Source of the DNA: Candidatus Gastranaerophilales bacterium
Lineage (GTDB): Bacteria; Cyanobacteriota; Vampirovibrionia; Gastranaerophilales; Gastranaerophilaceae
Reading direction: 5' to 3'
DNA: 64,000 bases
NCBI GenBank assembly: GCA_944325735.1
Contig: CALVBI010000001.1
Span: 372,001-436,000, forward strand
Numbering within the stretch: position 1 is the stretch's first letter; each line of letters opens with the position of its first letter. Below are positions 26,744-35,752 of the stretch, one piece after another. The notes beneath the pieces were generated by a model. The model was not told the DNA's origin. It ran no database searches and saw nothing but the letters and a program-made list of their open reading frames with translations. Position numbers and translations under genes: made by a program.

Positions 26744-27985
26744 CTATTTTGAAATTTTTTCTGCCACATCATCTTTGCTGATTGTTACTTGTTCAGATGT
26801 TGCAAGATTTTTGACGGAAACTTGGTTTGATTTAATTTCATCTTCACCTAAGATAAGTGCAAATTTTGCTACTTTAGAAGCTTTTTCAAGTTGTTTTGTG
26901 AATTTTTTATTAGCAAGGTCAAATTCAACATTTAATCCTTTAGCTCTTAATTCTTGTGCGAATGCAAAAGCATCGGCAGGTGAATTTGATACGATGTAAC
27001 CGTCAAGTTTTTCAGGTTCAACTTCAGGTAATAAAGAATTTAATCTTTCCATACCCATAGCCCAACCGACAGCAGGAGTATCTTCTCCGCCAAGATTTCT
27101 GACTAAACTGTCATATCTTCCGCCGCCGCAGACTGCGTTTTGTGAACCTAAGTTATTTGATTTTATTTCAAAAACTGTTCTGTTGTAGTAATCTAACCCT
27201 CTTACAAGGAGTTTGTTTTCGACATATTTAATGTTTAATTTATCTAAGTATGATTTTAATTCACTGTAATGTTGTGCACATTCTTCGCAAATAAAATCAG
27301 ATTGAATAACTTTTTGAATTTCAGGTTTTGCAAAAATTTCTTTGCAAGACTCTACTTTGCAATCTAGAAGTCTTAGAGGATTTTTTTCATAGCGATTTTG
27401 GCAGTCTTCACAAAGATTGTCAAATTCAGGTTTTAAGACTTCTTTAATTTTATTTTTGTATTCTTCACGGCATTTAGGACAGCCCAAAGAATTTATTTCC
27501 ACTTCTAAATCATTAAGACCTAATGAATTAAGATAATCGACAGCAAGCATAATTGCTTCAGCATCAGCTGTCGGTTCTTTAATCCCGAACATTTCCACAC
27601 CGACTTGGTGGAATTGTCTTTGTCTTCCTGCTTGAGGACGTTCATATCTGAACATTGGACCTTTGTACCAAAGTTTTACAGGTGCTGATAGTCTTGCCAT
27701 TCCGTTTTCTATGAATGAACGGACAACGCCTGCAGTATTTTCAGGTCTTAATGTAATAGATCTGTCACTTTTTTCAAAAGTGTACATTTCTTTGTTCACA
27801 ATATCTGTTGTATCACCTACTCCACGAGCAAAAAGTTCTGTTGCTTCAAAGATTGGTGTTCTGATTTCTTTATATCCGTAGCGGGTAAAAATTTCTAATG
27901 CATTTTTCTCAAGTTTATGCCATTGACCAACTTCTTGAGGTAAAATGTCTTTTGTTCCTTTTTGTACTTTGATTATTTTAGCCAT
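26744..27985 (-). CDS. hisS: Histidyl-tRNA synthetase
   Basis: HisRS charges tRNA-His. The 413 residues have class II motifs: GTKDILPQE at the start, RYERPQAGRQRQFHQ (motif 2) near residue 115, LVRGLDYYNRTVFE and the His-binding AVCGGGRYD, plus a C-terminal anticodon-binding domain. A zinc-like CPKC/CEDC/CKVESC/CEEC set is visible in the insertion region. A perfect consensus promoter ends 6 bases before ATG, with no Shine-Dalgarno, so the mRNA is predicted to be leaderless. Confidence 0.95.
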   Translation of the reverse strand: MAKIIKVQKGTKDILPQEVGQWHKLEKNALEIFTRYGYKEIRTPIFEATELFARGVGDTTDIVNKEMYTFEKSDRSITLRPENTAGVVRSFIENGMARLSAPVKLWYKGPMFRYERPQAGRQRQFHQVGVEMFGIKEPTADAEAIMLAVDYLNSLGLNDLEVEINSLGCPKCREEYKNKIKEVLKPEFDNLCEDCQNRYEKNPLRLLDCKVESCKEIFAKPEIQKVIQSDFICEECAQHYSELKSYLDKLNIKYVENKLLVRGLDYYNRTVFEIKSNNLGSQNAVCGGGRYDSLVRNLGGEDTPAVGWAMGMERLNSLLPEVEPEKLDGYIVSNSPADAFAFAQELRAKGLNVEFDLANKKFTKQLEKASKVAKFALILGEDEIKSNQVSVKNLATSEQVTISKDDVAEKISK

Positions 27986-27991
27986 AAAATT

Positions 27992-28020
27992 ATTATATAA
28001 ATTTGAGTTGAAATTGTCAA
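27992..28020 (-). promoter_or_regulatory. Consensus sigma70 promoter of hisS
   Basis: On the minus strand: TTGACA (28020-28015), 17 bases, TATAAT (27997-27992), then six bases to ATG 27985. Both boxes match consensus perfectly. Confidence 0.85.
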
Positions 28021-28204
28021 ATAAAATTTAATGGATATAGGCTGATTCGCTTTGTAATTGTTAGCAATAAGAATAAATTTTCTCATCATTCTGAACTTGT
28101 TTCAGAATTTTATTCTATATTTACTTCTTATAAAAAATCGAAAAGGCAATTTTAGAAAGGAAAAATACTTTATATAAATATCTAGGGAAATTAGGAGAAT
28201 TTAT

Positions 28205-29059
28205 ATGGGGAAATCAGATTTGGGAATTAATCTGGCAAAGCGTTGTTTTGCTTGGGTAAAAGCTGGAGGAAAGACAAGTATATTAGAGACTAAAAATCAA
28301 TTTGTTGCTAAAGATGCAATATTTGCGTATAAACCCAAATATGACAAAGCTGTAAATTCTTGTACTAGTTCTCTCTTAAAGGAAGGTCTAAATAAACAGA
28401 CGGCAGAAAAGATTGCAAAATATAAGGTAAAAGAAGATATCATTAATTTTGGAAAACCATTAGAAAATATTATTTTAAAACGAAGAGCATCTGATCCTCA
28501 ATTATTAAAATTGCCTGACGACATGGGAGATTTAGGTGCAGATGCTAGTACTTATGTAATGAATATAACTCAGAAAGCAAGAGCTGTTAATTTAGCTAAA
28601 TATAATCCGAAAGTTGCTGAGAATATGAAAACTAAGCCAGAGTTATTTGTTTTATCAGAGGAAGAATTAATAAGTAAAAAGGTTTTAGATAAGGCTTTTG
28701 CCAAAGTTCCAGGTAATGCACTTGAGTCCATTGAATATAGAGGTGCAGCTATTCCAAAAAATAGTATTGTTTATCAAAATTTAGTTAATTTAAAAAAAGG
28801 AGATGTGTACATTGAGCCGGGTTATATATGGACATCTCCTAATCGAAATTATGCTTTTGGTAGGTATGCAGATATAACAGGTGGTTTTACTCCGCAAGCA
28901 AGTATAAAATATCATATATTTATACCTCCAAAAAGTAAAATGCTTTGTGTTGACAGATTAAATCCAGAAACTTTGCTTAAATATAATTCAAAATTCAAAG
29001 TTTGTAATATAATAAAACATAATAATGGGAATTTAGATTTGTTTTTGGAATATCTATAA
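28205..29059 (+). CDS. ADP-ribosyltransferase-like protein
   Basis: A 284-residue protein whose C-terminal 110 residues resemble an ADP-ribosyltransferase exoenzyme fold: YRG near residue 180 (NAD-binding Arg), WTSPNRNYAFGRYAD (the STS-type strand), then IFIPPKSKMLCVDRL followed by PETLL, where Glu would be the catalytic residue of the ExE-type motif. The first Glu/Gln of that motif is replaced by Asn. The N-terminal 150 residues are helical and basic, without a clear signal peptide. AGGAG precedes ATG. A hairpin at 28088-28108 lies upstream. It could be a secreted effector or toxin; this is inference. Confidence 0.5.
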   Translation: MGKSDLGINLAKRCFAWVKAGGKTSILETKNQFVAKDAIFAYKPKYDKAVNSCTSSLLKEGLNKQTAEKIAKYKVKEDIINFGKPLENIILKRRASDPQLLKLPDDMGDLGADASTYVMNITQKARAVNLAKYNPKVAENMKTKPELFVLSEEELISKKVLDKAFAKVPGNALESIEYRGAAIPKNSIVYQNLVNLKKGDVYIEPGYIWTSPNRNYAFGRYADITGGFTPQASIKYHIFIPPKSKMLCVDRLNPETLLKYNSKFKVCNIIKHNNGNLDLFLEYL

Positions 29060-29085
29060 ATTTAATTTGTTATGATCAAAATAAA

Positions 29086-29418
29086 TTAAATTTCTTCTAC
29101 CCACTTTTTTGGGTCAAAGCGTAAATCTTTTACGTTCAATTTTAGTGATTTCAAATATGGTTCAAATTTTACTAAAAGTTGAGTTTTTCTCAAGGTTAGT
29201 TCTTGTGCGACAATTGCATTTTCGCAGGCTATTACCATAACACCGCCACCCATCATTGAGTATGGTTTTGATTTGCTTGCAAATTTTGTACCTGCAACTT
29301 TATCCCAGAACTTGTATAAATTGTTTCTGGTGATAGCTTTTTTTATCTCTTTTTGTCCCAGTAATTCTTCAACGAGAGATTCGGTTGTTACAAAATCTGT
29401 ATAGAGAACCTTTTTCAT
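29086..29418 (-). CDS. DUF721/DciA-like protein
   Basis: This 110-residue protein has the DUF721 pattern: a central Trp (YKFWDKVAGTKFASKSKPY), a strand with MVIACENAIVAQEL, and a C-terminal VKDLRFDPK. DciA-type proteins load the replicative helicase DnaB in bacteria without DnaC. The start is 35 bases from the divergent DHH gene. Confidence in the family is good; the helicase-loading role is inferred from it. Confidence 0.7.
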   Translation of the reverse strand: MKKVLYTDFVTTESLVEELLGQKEIKKAITRNNLYKFWDKVAGTKFASKSKPYSMMGGGVMVIACENAIVAQELTLRKTQLLVKFEPYLKSLKLNVKDLRFDPKKWVEEI

Positions 29419-29453
29419 TTTGAAACCAAACTTTTTTGTGCTAACATAATAAA

Positions 29454-30419
29454 ATGGATTATTCTAAATTAAATGATATCATAAAATCGTCCAAAAATAT
29501 ATTGATAATTTCACACGTTAACCCTGACGGAGATACATTAGGCTCTATGTGCGGTTTATATTGCGCAATTCTTGATAATTTCAAGAAAAAGTGCGATATG
29601 GTAGCTATCTCAAAAATTCCTGATGTGTATTCGTATTTGCCTCATTTATCGGAGGTGAAAAATGTTGATGATTTAGATAAATCAAGAGAATATGATCTTG
29701 TAATTAATGTAGACGTTGCAGCTTTGGATAGAGCTTGTGATGCGAAAATTCTTTTTGAAAAAGCTAAATTCACCGTAAATATTGATCATCACAAAACAAA
29801 TAATGCATATGGAAATTTGAATTTTATAAATCCTGATGCAAGTTCGACAGGTGAAGTTTTGTTTGGCTGTTTTGAAAATATGAATTGGAAAGTCAATTTA
29901 GACTGCGCAATTTGTCTTTATACAGCAATATTAACTGATACAGGGTCATTCAGGTTTGATAATACAAAGCCTTCTACTTTTGAGGTTGCATCAAAGTTAG
30001 TTGAAATAGGGGTTCAGCCTTCTGATATCTATAAAAAGGTTTATGAATCAGATTCAAAAACTCTAGTAATGTTTCAGGCACATTGTATTAGTAAAGCAAA
30101 ATTTTTAGAAGATGATAAAATAGCTTATACTCTTGTGTATAAAAAAGATATGGAAAAATTCTCTGCAGGCGATGACTGTATGGAGGGTTTGACAGAAAAA
30201 CTAAGAGCTATTGTTACAACAAGAATTGCTTTTGTTGCAAAAGAAATGAAATCAGGCGGTACAAAGATTTCTATGCGCAGCAAATTTGCTGATGTAGCTG
30301 AAATTTGTAGTGTATTTGGTGGCGGTGGGCATAAATTTGCTGCAGGGTGTACAATTAAAGCTCCTGTTGAAGATGCTGCCAAAAAAGTGTTGGAAGAAAT
30401 TAAGAAAAGGGAAATTTAA
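29454..30419 (+). CDS. DHH-family phosphoesterase (NrnA-like)
   Basis: This 321-residue protein has the DHH-DHHA1 architecture: ISHVNPDGDTLGS near residue 18, NVDVAAL, and DHHKTN for the manganese site, then a C-terminal GGGGHKFAAGC. NrnA removes nanoRNAs and dephosphorylates 3'-phosphoadenosine 5'-phosphate. The -10 TAACAT (29442-29447) lies 6 bases before ATG, with TTGAAA 16 bases upstream, so it too may be leaderless. It is followed by the YihY gene 39 bases downstream. Confidence 0.88.
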   Translation: MDYSKLNDIIKSSKNILIISHVNPDGDTLGSMCGLYCAILDNFKKKCDMVAISKIPDVYSYLPHLSEVKNVDDLDKSREYDLVINVDVAALDRACDAKILFEKAKFTVNIDHHKTNNAYGNLNFINPDASSTGEVLFGCFENMNWKVNLDCAICLYTAILTDTGSFRFDNTKPSTFEVASKLVEIGVQPSDIYKKVYESDSKTLVMFQAHCISKAKFLEDDKIAYTLVYKKDMEKFSAGDDCMEGLTEKLRAIVTTRIAFVAKEMKSGGTKISMRSKFADVAEICSVFGGGGHKFAAGCTIKAPVEDAAKKVLEEIKKREI

Positions 30420-30458
30420 GATAAAGTTGGGTAATGCCAATAAAAAAAGAGGATTAAA

Positions 30459-31403
30459 GTGGAATTTAAGACTTTTGTAAGAGGTGTAAAAAGATTAGTT
30501 ATATCTGTTATAAAAAATGATTTCTACGGCATGGCTGCAGAAATGGGTTTTATGATGGTTATTGGAATTTTCCCTTTTATGCTTTTTTTAACAGCTGTTT
30601 TTGGCTGGATGGGCAACAAGGCTTTGATGACTCCGATTTTAAGATTTCTTGCAACTTTTATGCCTGAGCAGGCTATGGATTTGATTATGACAGTGTTGTC
30701 TGAAGCTATGATTTTTTCTCATGGTCGTTTGATGGCGATTATTGGTTTTTGTGTAACTCTGTTTTTATCAACTAACGGTATTGCAGTTGTACTTAAAGGA
30801 TTAAATAGAGCTTATAAAGTTACTGAAACTCGTAACTTGATTTATACAAGAGCATTGTCATTGTTGATGGTATTTGTTGATACTATGGTAATGTTTTTGA
30901 GCATAAACTTAATCGTATTTGGTAAAGCGATTATTAATCTTATGGTAAGTCATTTCCATATGTCGAATGCAGTTGCGATTACTTTATTGACTTTGCGTTG
31001 GCCTGTCGCATTTGCAGCTTTGTATTTGATGGCATTTTTGAGCTATTATATTTTGCCTGATTTAAAAGGTAATGAAAGATTCAAAAGAAAAAGTGCAATT
31101 CCTGGGACTTGGTTCTTCGTAACTTTCTGGTTAATAGGTTCTTGGGGATTTTCAATTTATGTTAATAACCTAAAAACTTACAATATGGTATATGGAACAA
31201 TCGGAGCATTTGCTGTTTTAATGGTTTGGTTGTATTACACATCTGTTTTAATTTTGATTGGTGGAGAGATAAATTCTCAGGTATACAACCAGCTTGAACG
31301 TAAGGCTCAGGAAATTCGAGATGATTTTGCAAGATTATCGGTAATTGAAAAGATTGTTCAAAAAGTAAAAAAAACTGATGAGAAAAAAGAAATTGATGAA
31401 TAA
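30459..31403 (+). CDS. YihY/BrkB-family membrane protein
   Basis: A 314-residue integral membrane protein with about six hydrophobic helices. FYGMAAEMGFMMVIGIFPFM near the N-terminus and the C-terminal pattern YGTIGAFAVLMVWLYYTS with GGEINSQ are the family signatures. The family was once called ribonuclease BN, but it is a membrane protein of unsettled transport or lipid-related function. The start is GTG with an AGAGGA Shine-Dalgarno; it follows the DHH gene and is probably cotranscribed. Confidence 0.85.
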   Translation: MEFKTFVRGVKRLVISVIKNDFYGMAAEMGFMMVIGIFPFMLFLTAVFGWMGNKALMTPILRFLATFMPEQAMDLIMTVLSEAMIFSHGRLMAIIGFCVTLFLSTNGIAVVLKGLNRAYKVTETRNLIYTRALSLLMVFVDTMVMFLSINLIVFGKAIINLMVSHFHMSNAVAITLLTLRWPVAFAALYLMAFLSYYILPDLKGNERFKRKSAIPGTWFFVTFWLIGSWGFSIYVNNLKTYNMVYGTIGAFAVLMVWLYYTSVLILIGGEINSQVYNQLERKAQEIRDDFARLSVIEKIVQKVKKTDEKKEIDE

Positions 31404-31444
31404 AAAAAATAAGAGGAAAAATTAATTTTCCTCTTATTTTTTTT
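31403..31444 (+). terminator. Bidirectional intrinsic terminator
   Basis: AAAATAAGAGGAAAA pairs with TTTTCCTCTTATTTT with a TTAA loop and is followed by T. It lies between the convergent YihY and M50 protease genes. Confidence 0.85.
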
Positions 31445-31464
31445 GTGTGTAGTATAAATTATTT

Positions 31465-32841
31465 TTATTTAATGAATAACGGTTTTACAAGTACGTAGAT
31501 GTCATTAAATAGAACGAATACAAGAAGAAGTATTAATAATGAGAAAAATACCGTCATTATTTTATTTGAAATTTCTTCATCAACAGGTTTGCCTTGAATT
31601 TTTTCTATTAACAGGAATAGCAAATGTCCGCCGTCTAATGCAGGGATTGGTAAGATGTTCAAAATAGCTAAATTCATTGAGATTACGGCTGTCAGTAGTA
31701 TTCCGTAGAATATGCCCTCGCTGCTTATTATATCTCCGCCCATTTTTGTGATTAAAACAACACCATGCATATTTTTTAGCGGAATTTTACCTGTAAATAG
31801 TTGTTTTAAGACGATTAACATTGATTTTGTTTCGTTATACAAATAATTGTAACTTGCAGAGAAAGCTGATTTTACACCTGTGATAGGTATAAGTTTTTCT
31901 TTTCTGTCAATAGTTATTCCGATAAGTCCTTCTTTGTCTGAATAAACAGTTTTGAGAGCAACGATTTCATTATTTCTTAAAACTTTTATATCAAGAGGTT
32001 TTTGATTATCTGAAAGTGCGAATGCTAAATCTTTCAATGTAAATGTGCCGTCTGTTTCTACGAATTTTTTATCTTGAATTTTGTCACGTAGTTTTATTTG
32101 ATTTTCAGAAAGTTTTACCTCATCAGGTTTGTATAATTCAATTGCATTTAATACATTTTTAGAAAGTTTTATTTTTTCTTCTTTTTGTATTTTTGCAGGA
32201 ATTTTTACGATTAACCCTTGTGGAATTATTTCATCTTCTTTAAATGCAGGATTAAGTTTTTTTAGTTGTTTGTAATTTTTTTCAGGCAATAATTTGTCTG
32301 TTTTGCCATCAAATGATGCACTGTATAAAGCATAAAGATTTAATCCATATTTTGAATTAATTTCGCTTCCGTTAATTTCAATGATTTTATCACCTTTTTT
32401 TAATCCTGAAGTCCATACGCTTGCTTCTTTTGGAGCTACAATGTCATTGACATAAATGTCAAATTTGCCTGACGGCATATTATGCCATAATGCAGCGGTC
32501 AATAGCACAAGTACATAGGCACAAATTACGTTTGCTATTACACCTGCTGAAAAAATTATTGCTCTTTGCCAGATTGGTTTGTTCATTAATCTGTCAGGAG
32601 AATTTTTCGGGAGGTCAGAATCTTTGTCATCATCAGGGAATGATACATAACCTCCGAAAAGAAAAGCGTGTACGACAAGTGTTATATTTCCGACTTTCTT
32701 TTCCCATAAAGTAGGTCCGATTGGCAGACCTATACCGAATTTGTCAACTTTAACTTTGAATAATAAAGCTGCACCAAGGTGTCCTAATTCGTGGACTAAA
32801 ATCAAAAGTCCTATTAGTAAAATCATTATGATGACTGACAT
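31465..32841 (-). CDS. RseP/M50-type site-2 membrane protease
   Basis: This 458-residue protease has HELGH at residues 17-21 in its first membrane helix and LDGGH near residue 400 in a later one, the two parts of an intramembrane zinc site. A PDZ domain lies in between (KGDKIIEINGSEI near residue 145). The C-terminus has further membrane helices. Site-2 proteases cut membrane-bound anti-sigma factors or remnant signal peptides. An AAGGAGAG Shine-Dalgarno precedes the ATG. It is longer than E. coli RseP (450) by little, but an extra Lys-rich segment separates the PDZ halves. Confidence 0.9.
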   Translation of the reverse strand: MSVIIMILLIGLLILVHELGHLGAALLFKVKVDKFGIGLPIGPTLWEKKVGNITLVVHAFLFGGYVSFPDDDKDSDLPKNSPDRLMNKPIWQRAIIFSAGVIANVICAYVLVLLTAALWHNMPSGKFDIYVNDIVAPKEASVWTSGLKKGDKIIEINGSEINSKYGLNLYALYSASFDGKTDKLLPEKNYKQLKKLNPAFKEDEIIPQGLIVKIPAKIQKEEKIKLSKNVLNAIELYKPDEVKLSENQIKLRDKIQDKKFVETDGTFTLKDLAFALSDNQKPLDIKVLRNNEIVALKTVYSDKEGLIGITIDRKEKLIPITGVKSAFSASYNYLYNETKSMLIVLKQLFTGKIPLKNMHGVVLITKMGGDIISSEGIFYGILLTAVISMNLAILNILPIPALDGGHLLFLLIEKIQGKPVDEEISNKIMTVFFSLLILLLVFVLFNDIYVLVKPLFIK

Positions 32842-32886
32842 AAATTTCTCTCCTTATTACAAGCAAACATAATATCATAAAAATAA

Positions 32887-32920
32887 AAAAGCTCCTATTG
32901 TCTAAGGAGCTTTTGTTTTT
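32887..32920 (-). terminator. Intrinsic terminator after speE
   Basis: AAAAGCTCCT (32887-32896) pairs with AGGAGCTTTT (32905-32914). On the minus strand a T-run follows, placing it downstream of speE; T is also found on the plus side. Confidence 0.75.
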
Positions 32921-32928
32921 ATATATTT

Positions 32929-33780
32929 TTATAACAACTCTTTCAAGTAGTTTGGTAATGCAAATCTCGCATTATGGTAATCTTTGTTATAAATTTTACA
33001 AGTTTTTAGGATTTCTTCGTATCTGTCATCAGCAAAGTATGATAGCGGTTCTACGTCAACTGAGCAGAATGCCCAAGCCCAATATCCGCCCGGGTATGTC
33101 GGAATATTTGATGTATATGTTGAGCAAATTGGGAATACTTTTTTCAACAAATTATACATTTTTTTGATTTCTTCTTTGTTTACAAATGGGCTTTCTGATT
33201 GAGCTGCAATAATTCCACCTTTTTTTAGAGAATTTTTTACGTTTGTATAGAATTCTTCAGTAAATAATCCTTCTCCAGGTCCCATAGGGTCTGTTGAATC
33301 GATTAGGACAATATCATATTCATCTTTTTTATCTTTAATAAATTCGATTGCATCTTCAACTTTTATTTCTACACGAGGATCTGACAAACCGCAAGAAATT
33401 GTAGGTAAAAATTCTTTGCAGGCATCAATTACCATTCCGTCAATTTCGCATAAAACAACTTTTTTTACTGATTTATGTTTTAGAACTTCTCTTACGGTAC
33501 CGCCGTCACCGCCGCCGATTACTAAAACACTTTCAGGGTTTTTGTGGTGCATCATTGGAATGTGTGCAATCATTTCGTGATAATGATATTCATCACCTTC
33601 TGTTGTCATCATTAAGTCATCTAAAGTTAGTACTCTGCCTAATTCTGAGTCTGTTTCAAAGACTTCTACTTTTTGAAAATCTGATTGTTTTGAAAATAAA
33701 ACTTTTCCTGCTTTTATTGCAATTCCAAATCCTGCTGGTGTAATTTCATGATAATATCCGTTTTCGATTCCGTTTTTCAT
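32929..33780 (-). CDS. speE: Spermidine synthase
   Basis: SpeE transfers an aminopropyl group from decarboxylated S-adenosylmethionine to putrescine. From ATG 33780 (MKNGIENGYYHEI) it is 283 residues; AAAGG lies 8 bases upstream, and a TTG further upstream at 33795 is unlikely. VIGGGDGGTVREVLKH is the nucleoside-binding motif, followed by the acidic LCEID strand and DSTDPMGP (catalytic Asp). GGYWAWAFCS near the C-terminus also fits. With the decarboxylase at 23097 it implies polyamine synthesis. Confidence 0.93.
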   Translation of the reverse strand: MKNGIENGYYHEITPAGFGIAIKAGKVLFSKQSDFQKVEVFETDSELGRVLTLDDLMMTTEGDEYHYHEMIAHIPMMHHKNPESVLVIGGGDGGTVREVLKHKSVKKVVLCEIDGMVIDACKEFLPTISCGLSDPRVEIKVEDAIEFIKDKKDEYDIVLIDSTDPMGPGEGLFTEEFYTNVKNSLKKGGIIAAQSESPFVNKEEIKKMYNLLKKVFPICSTYTSNIPTYPGGYWAWAFCSVDVEPLSYFADDRYEEILKTCKIYNKDYHNARFALPNYLKELL

Positions 33781-33816
33781 TATTTGTCCTTTCAATCAAT
33801 GTGTATTTCTAAAATT

Positions 33817-34125
33817 TTATTGTCCTAAAATATGAATATGTAAGTGGAAAACTTCCTGTCCTGCTTCTTTGCCTGTATTAATCAAAGTTTTGTATGATTT
33901 AAGCCCGATTTTTTTAGTTGTTTCTTTTACAGCCATTAGTAATTCACCCATTAAGTTTTTATCTTCAAGTTCATTTAAAGATGCAACGTGAACTCTTGGA
34001 ACGACAAGTAAATGGATTGGAGCTTTCGGATTAATATCTTTGAATACAACTACATGTTCATTTTCGTATACAAATTCTGTGTTAAAATCTCCGTTAATAA
34101 TTTTACAAAATATACAATCTTCCAT
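33817..34125 (-). CDS. HIT-family hydrolase (Hint-like)
   Basis: The 102-residue protein has FCKII at its start and HLHIHILG at its C-terminus, the HxHxH triad of the Hint branch; an HLLVVPRVHV strand precedes. These enzymes hydrolyse aminoacyl-adenylates or AMP-lysine bonds. A standard Shine-Dalgarno (AAGGAGAG) precedes the ATG. It lies just upstream of speE on the same strand. Confidence 0.92.
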   Translation of the reverse strand: MEDCIFCKIINGDFNTEFVYENEHVVVFKDINPKAPIHLLVVPRVHVASLNELEDKNLMGELLMAVKETTKKIGLKSYKTLINTGKEAGQEVFHLHIHILGQ

Positions 34126-34269
34126 TTTCTCTCCTTAATTAGTATTACTAACCTGACTGGTGAATTTTTTTATATTATAACTTAAAAAAATGTAAACTAA
34201 CTTGCCATTTGAATTTATGTAAAGTAAAATAGTAATACTTGGAGCCCTTGGGGAGGAAATTTAACATTT

Positions 34270-35448
34270 ATGCCGGAATTAGCAAGAAGACAGTACGATA
34301 GGCAGCAATATAGAATTAATCATTATAATACTAATTATTATAGTAATTCAGGATATGTAAAAGTTGTCAAAGATCCTGTACCTATGAGACGTACAGTGAA
34401 TACTAAAAAAGTTGAAAGAAACTATTTAATTCACAAAATTGTGTCTGTAGCTGTCGTGTCTTTACTTGGGTTTACTATCTTACCTATTGGGTTTAACAAG
34501 GTTACAAAAATGATGTTTAATCCGACTCCATACAAAGAAGTTAAAGCTGATTATCAAAGACTTTTGTTCCCGACTTCTGATTATTTATCAAATCATTGGT
34601 TCTTGGGACAACGTTCACTTGAAGCTCCTGAGGTTAAAAAACCTCAAATGACTCCTTTGACTGAGGGAAATGAGTTAACAGGATTAGAAAGTCAGTTGAA
34701 TAATCTTGCATCAATGTATCCTTCAGTTCACCCTTCAATTTATGTATGGGATTATGAAACAGGAAATTACGTTGATATAAACGCAAATGAAATTTTCCCG
34801 ACTGCAAGTATTATAAAATTGCCTGTATTAGTTCAATTATTCCGTTCAATTGAAAAAAATCAATTGACAATATATGATGAAATGCCTTTGACAGAATATT
34901 ACAGAACAGAAGGTTCCGGCAGTTTGCAATTTAAGGCAGCAAATTCAACATATTCAATAGATACACTTGCAAGAATGATGATTACAGAATCTGATAATTC
35001 TGCAACAAATATGATTATGGCACGTCTTGGCTCTATGACTGATATAAATTCAGGCATAAGACAATGGGGATTAAAACACACATACGTTCAAACTTGGCTG
35101 CCTGACTTGGGAGGTACTAACCATTCTACTGCACGTGATATGGCAGAAATTCTATATAATATTGACAATCCTCAATTCTTGAGCACAAGTTCTCGTGAAA
35201 AAATATTTGATTACATGGGACATGTGCATAATAACAGATTAATTGCAGCAGGTCTGCCTGCAGGTGCGACTTTCCTTCACAAAACAGGTGATATTGGGAA
35301 AATGTTAGGTGATGCAGGTATTGTGTTTGCACCGAACGGTAAAAAATATATTGTTGTAATATTTGCTCACCGTCCGCATAACTCACCTTTAGGTAAGGAA
35401 TTTATTGTTAAGGCTTCTGAAATTATTTACAATAATATGGTTAATTAA
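34270..35448 (+). CDS. Class A beta-lactamase-fold serine hydrolase
   Basis: A 392-residue protein. A basic, Tyr/Asn-rich cytoplasmic tail is followed by one membrane helix (about residues 57-77), and the rest is extracytoplasmic. The serine hydrolase triad of motifs is present: TASIIKLP (Ser near 180, Lys 3 later), TESDNSATN (SDN near 242) and LHKTGD (KTG near 338). The fold is that of class A beta-lactamases. Its role may be resistance or a cell-wall peptidase; the classical omega-loop ExxxN was not checked. It has a long 5' region and GGGGAGG Shine-Dalgarno. Confidence 0.85.
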   Translation: MPELARRQYDRQQYRINHYNTNYYSNSGYVKVVKDPVPMRRTVNTKKVERNYLIHKIVSVAVVSLLGFTILPIGFNKVTKMMFNPTPYKEVKADYQRLLFPTSDYLSNHWFLGQRSLEAPEVKKPQMTPLTEGNELTGLESQLNNLASMYPSVHPSIYVWDYETGNYVDINANEIFPTASIIKLPVLVQLFRSIEKNQLTIYDEMPLTEYYRTEGSGSLQFKAANSTYSIDTLARMMITESDNSATNMIMARLGSMTDINSGIRQWGLKHTYVQTWLPDLGGTNHSTARDMAEILYNIDNPQFLSTSSREKIFDYMGHVHNNRLIAAGLPAGATFLHKTGDIGKMLGDAGIVFAPNGKKYIVVIFAHRPHNSPLGKEFIVKASEIIYNNMVN

Positions 35449-35653
35449 AATATTTATTTTTAGCTAAAATAAATATTAAATTGACACGATTAATTGCATT
35501 AGTTTTATTTATTATGCTTGATACGTGTTTTTTTACAGTGCCTAAAGATATGTATAATGTTTTTGCAATTTGCTTATTTGAGTATCCAAGTTTAATATAC
35601 TCAATTATATCTTTTTCTCTATTGGTAAATAAGAAATTATTGTTATTAGACAT
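35441..35653 (-). CDS. LuxR/GerE-type HTH protein
   Basis: This 70-residue protein is a stand-alone LuxR-type DNA-binding domain: TNREKDIIEYIKLGYSNKQI, then the recognition helix around TVKKHVSSI. It has no receiver or ligand-binding domain. I chose ATG 35653 (MSNNNNFLF), which has AGGA 8 bases upstream; ATG 35662 is an alternative. Its 3' end overlaps the convergent hydrolase gene by 8 bases. It is divergent from the XRE gene at 35753, with a palindrome between them. Its targets are unknown. Confidence 0.75.
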   Translation of the reverse strand: MSNNNNFLFTNREKDIIEYIKLGYSNKQIAKTLYISLGTVKKHVSSIINKTNAINRVNLIFILAKNKYFN

Positions 35654-35675
35654 ATATTTCATCCTATTGATTATA

Positions 35676-35711
35676 ATATTATAGTTATTAACTATGATAT
35701 TATAGTTGACA
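35676..35711. promoter_or_regulatory. Palindrome and -35 box between divergent regulators
   Basis: ATAGTTA-T-TAACTAT (35681-35695) is a perfect palindrome. ATATTATAGTT occurs twice around it, the second copy running into TTGAC of a likely -35 box (35706-35711) for the XRE gene at 35753. Confidence 0.5.
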
Positions 35712-35752
35712 ATAATTAGAATTTCAATATGTAATATTTTACAATTTTACAT

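Noticed and set aside
27986-28204. T-box or riboswitch upstream of hisS
   Set aside because: The hisS promoter ends 6 bases before the start codon, leaving no leader; no T-box motif is present. The hairpin at 28088-28108 lies upstream of that promoter and is oriented for plus-strand genes.
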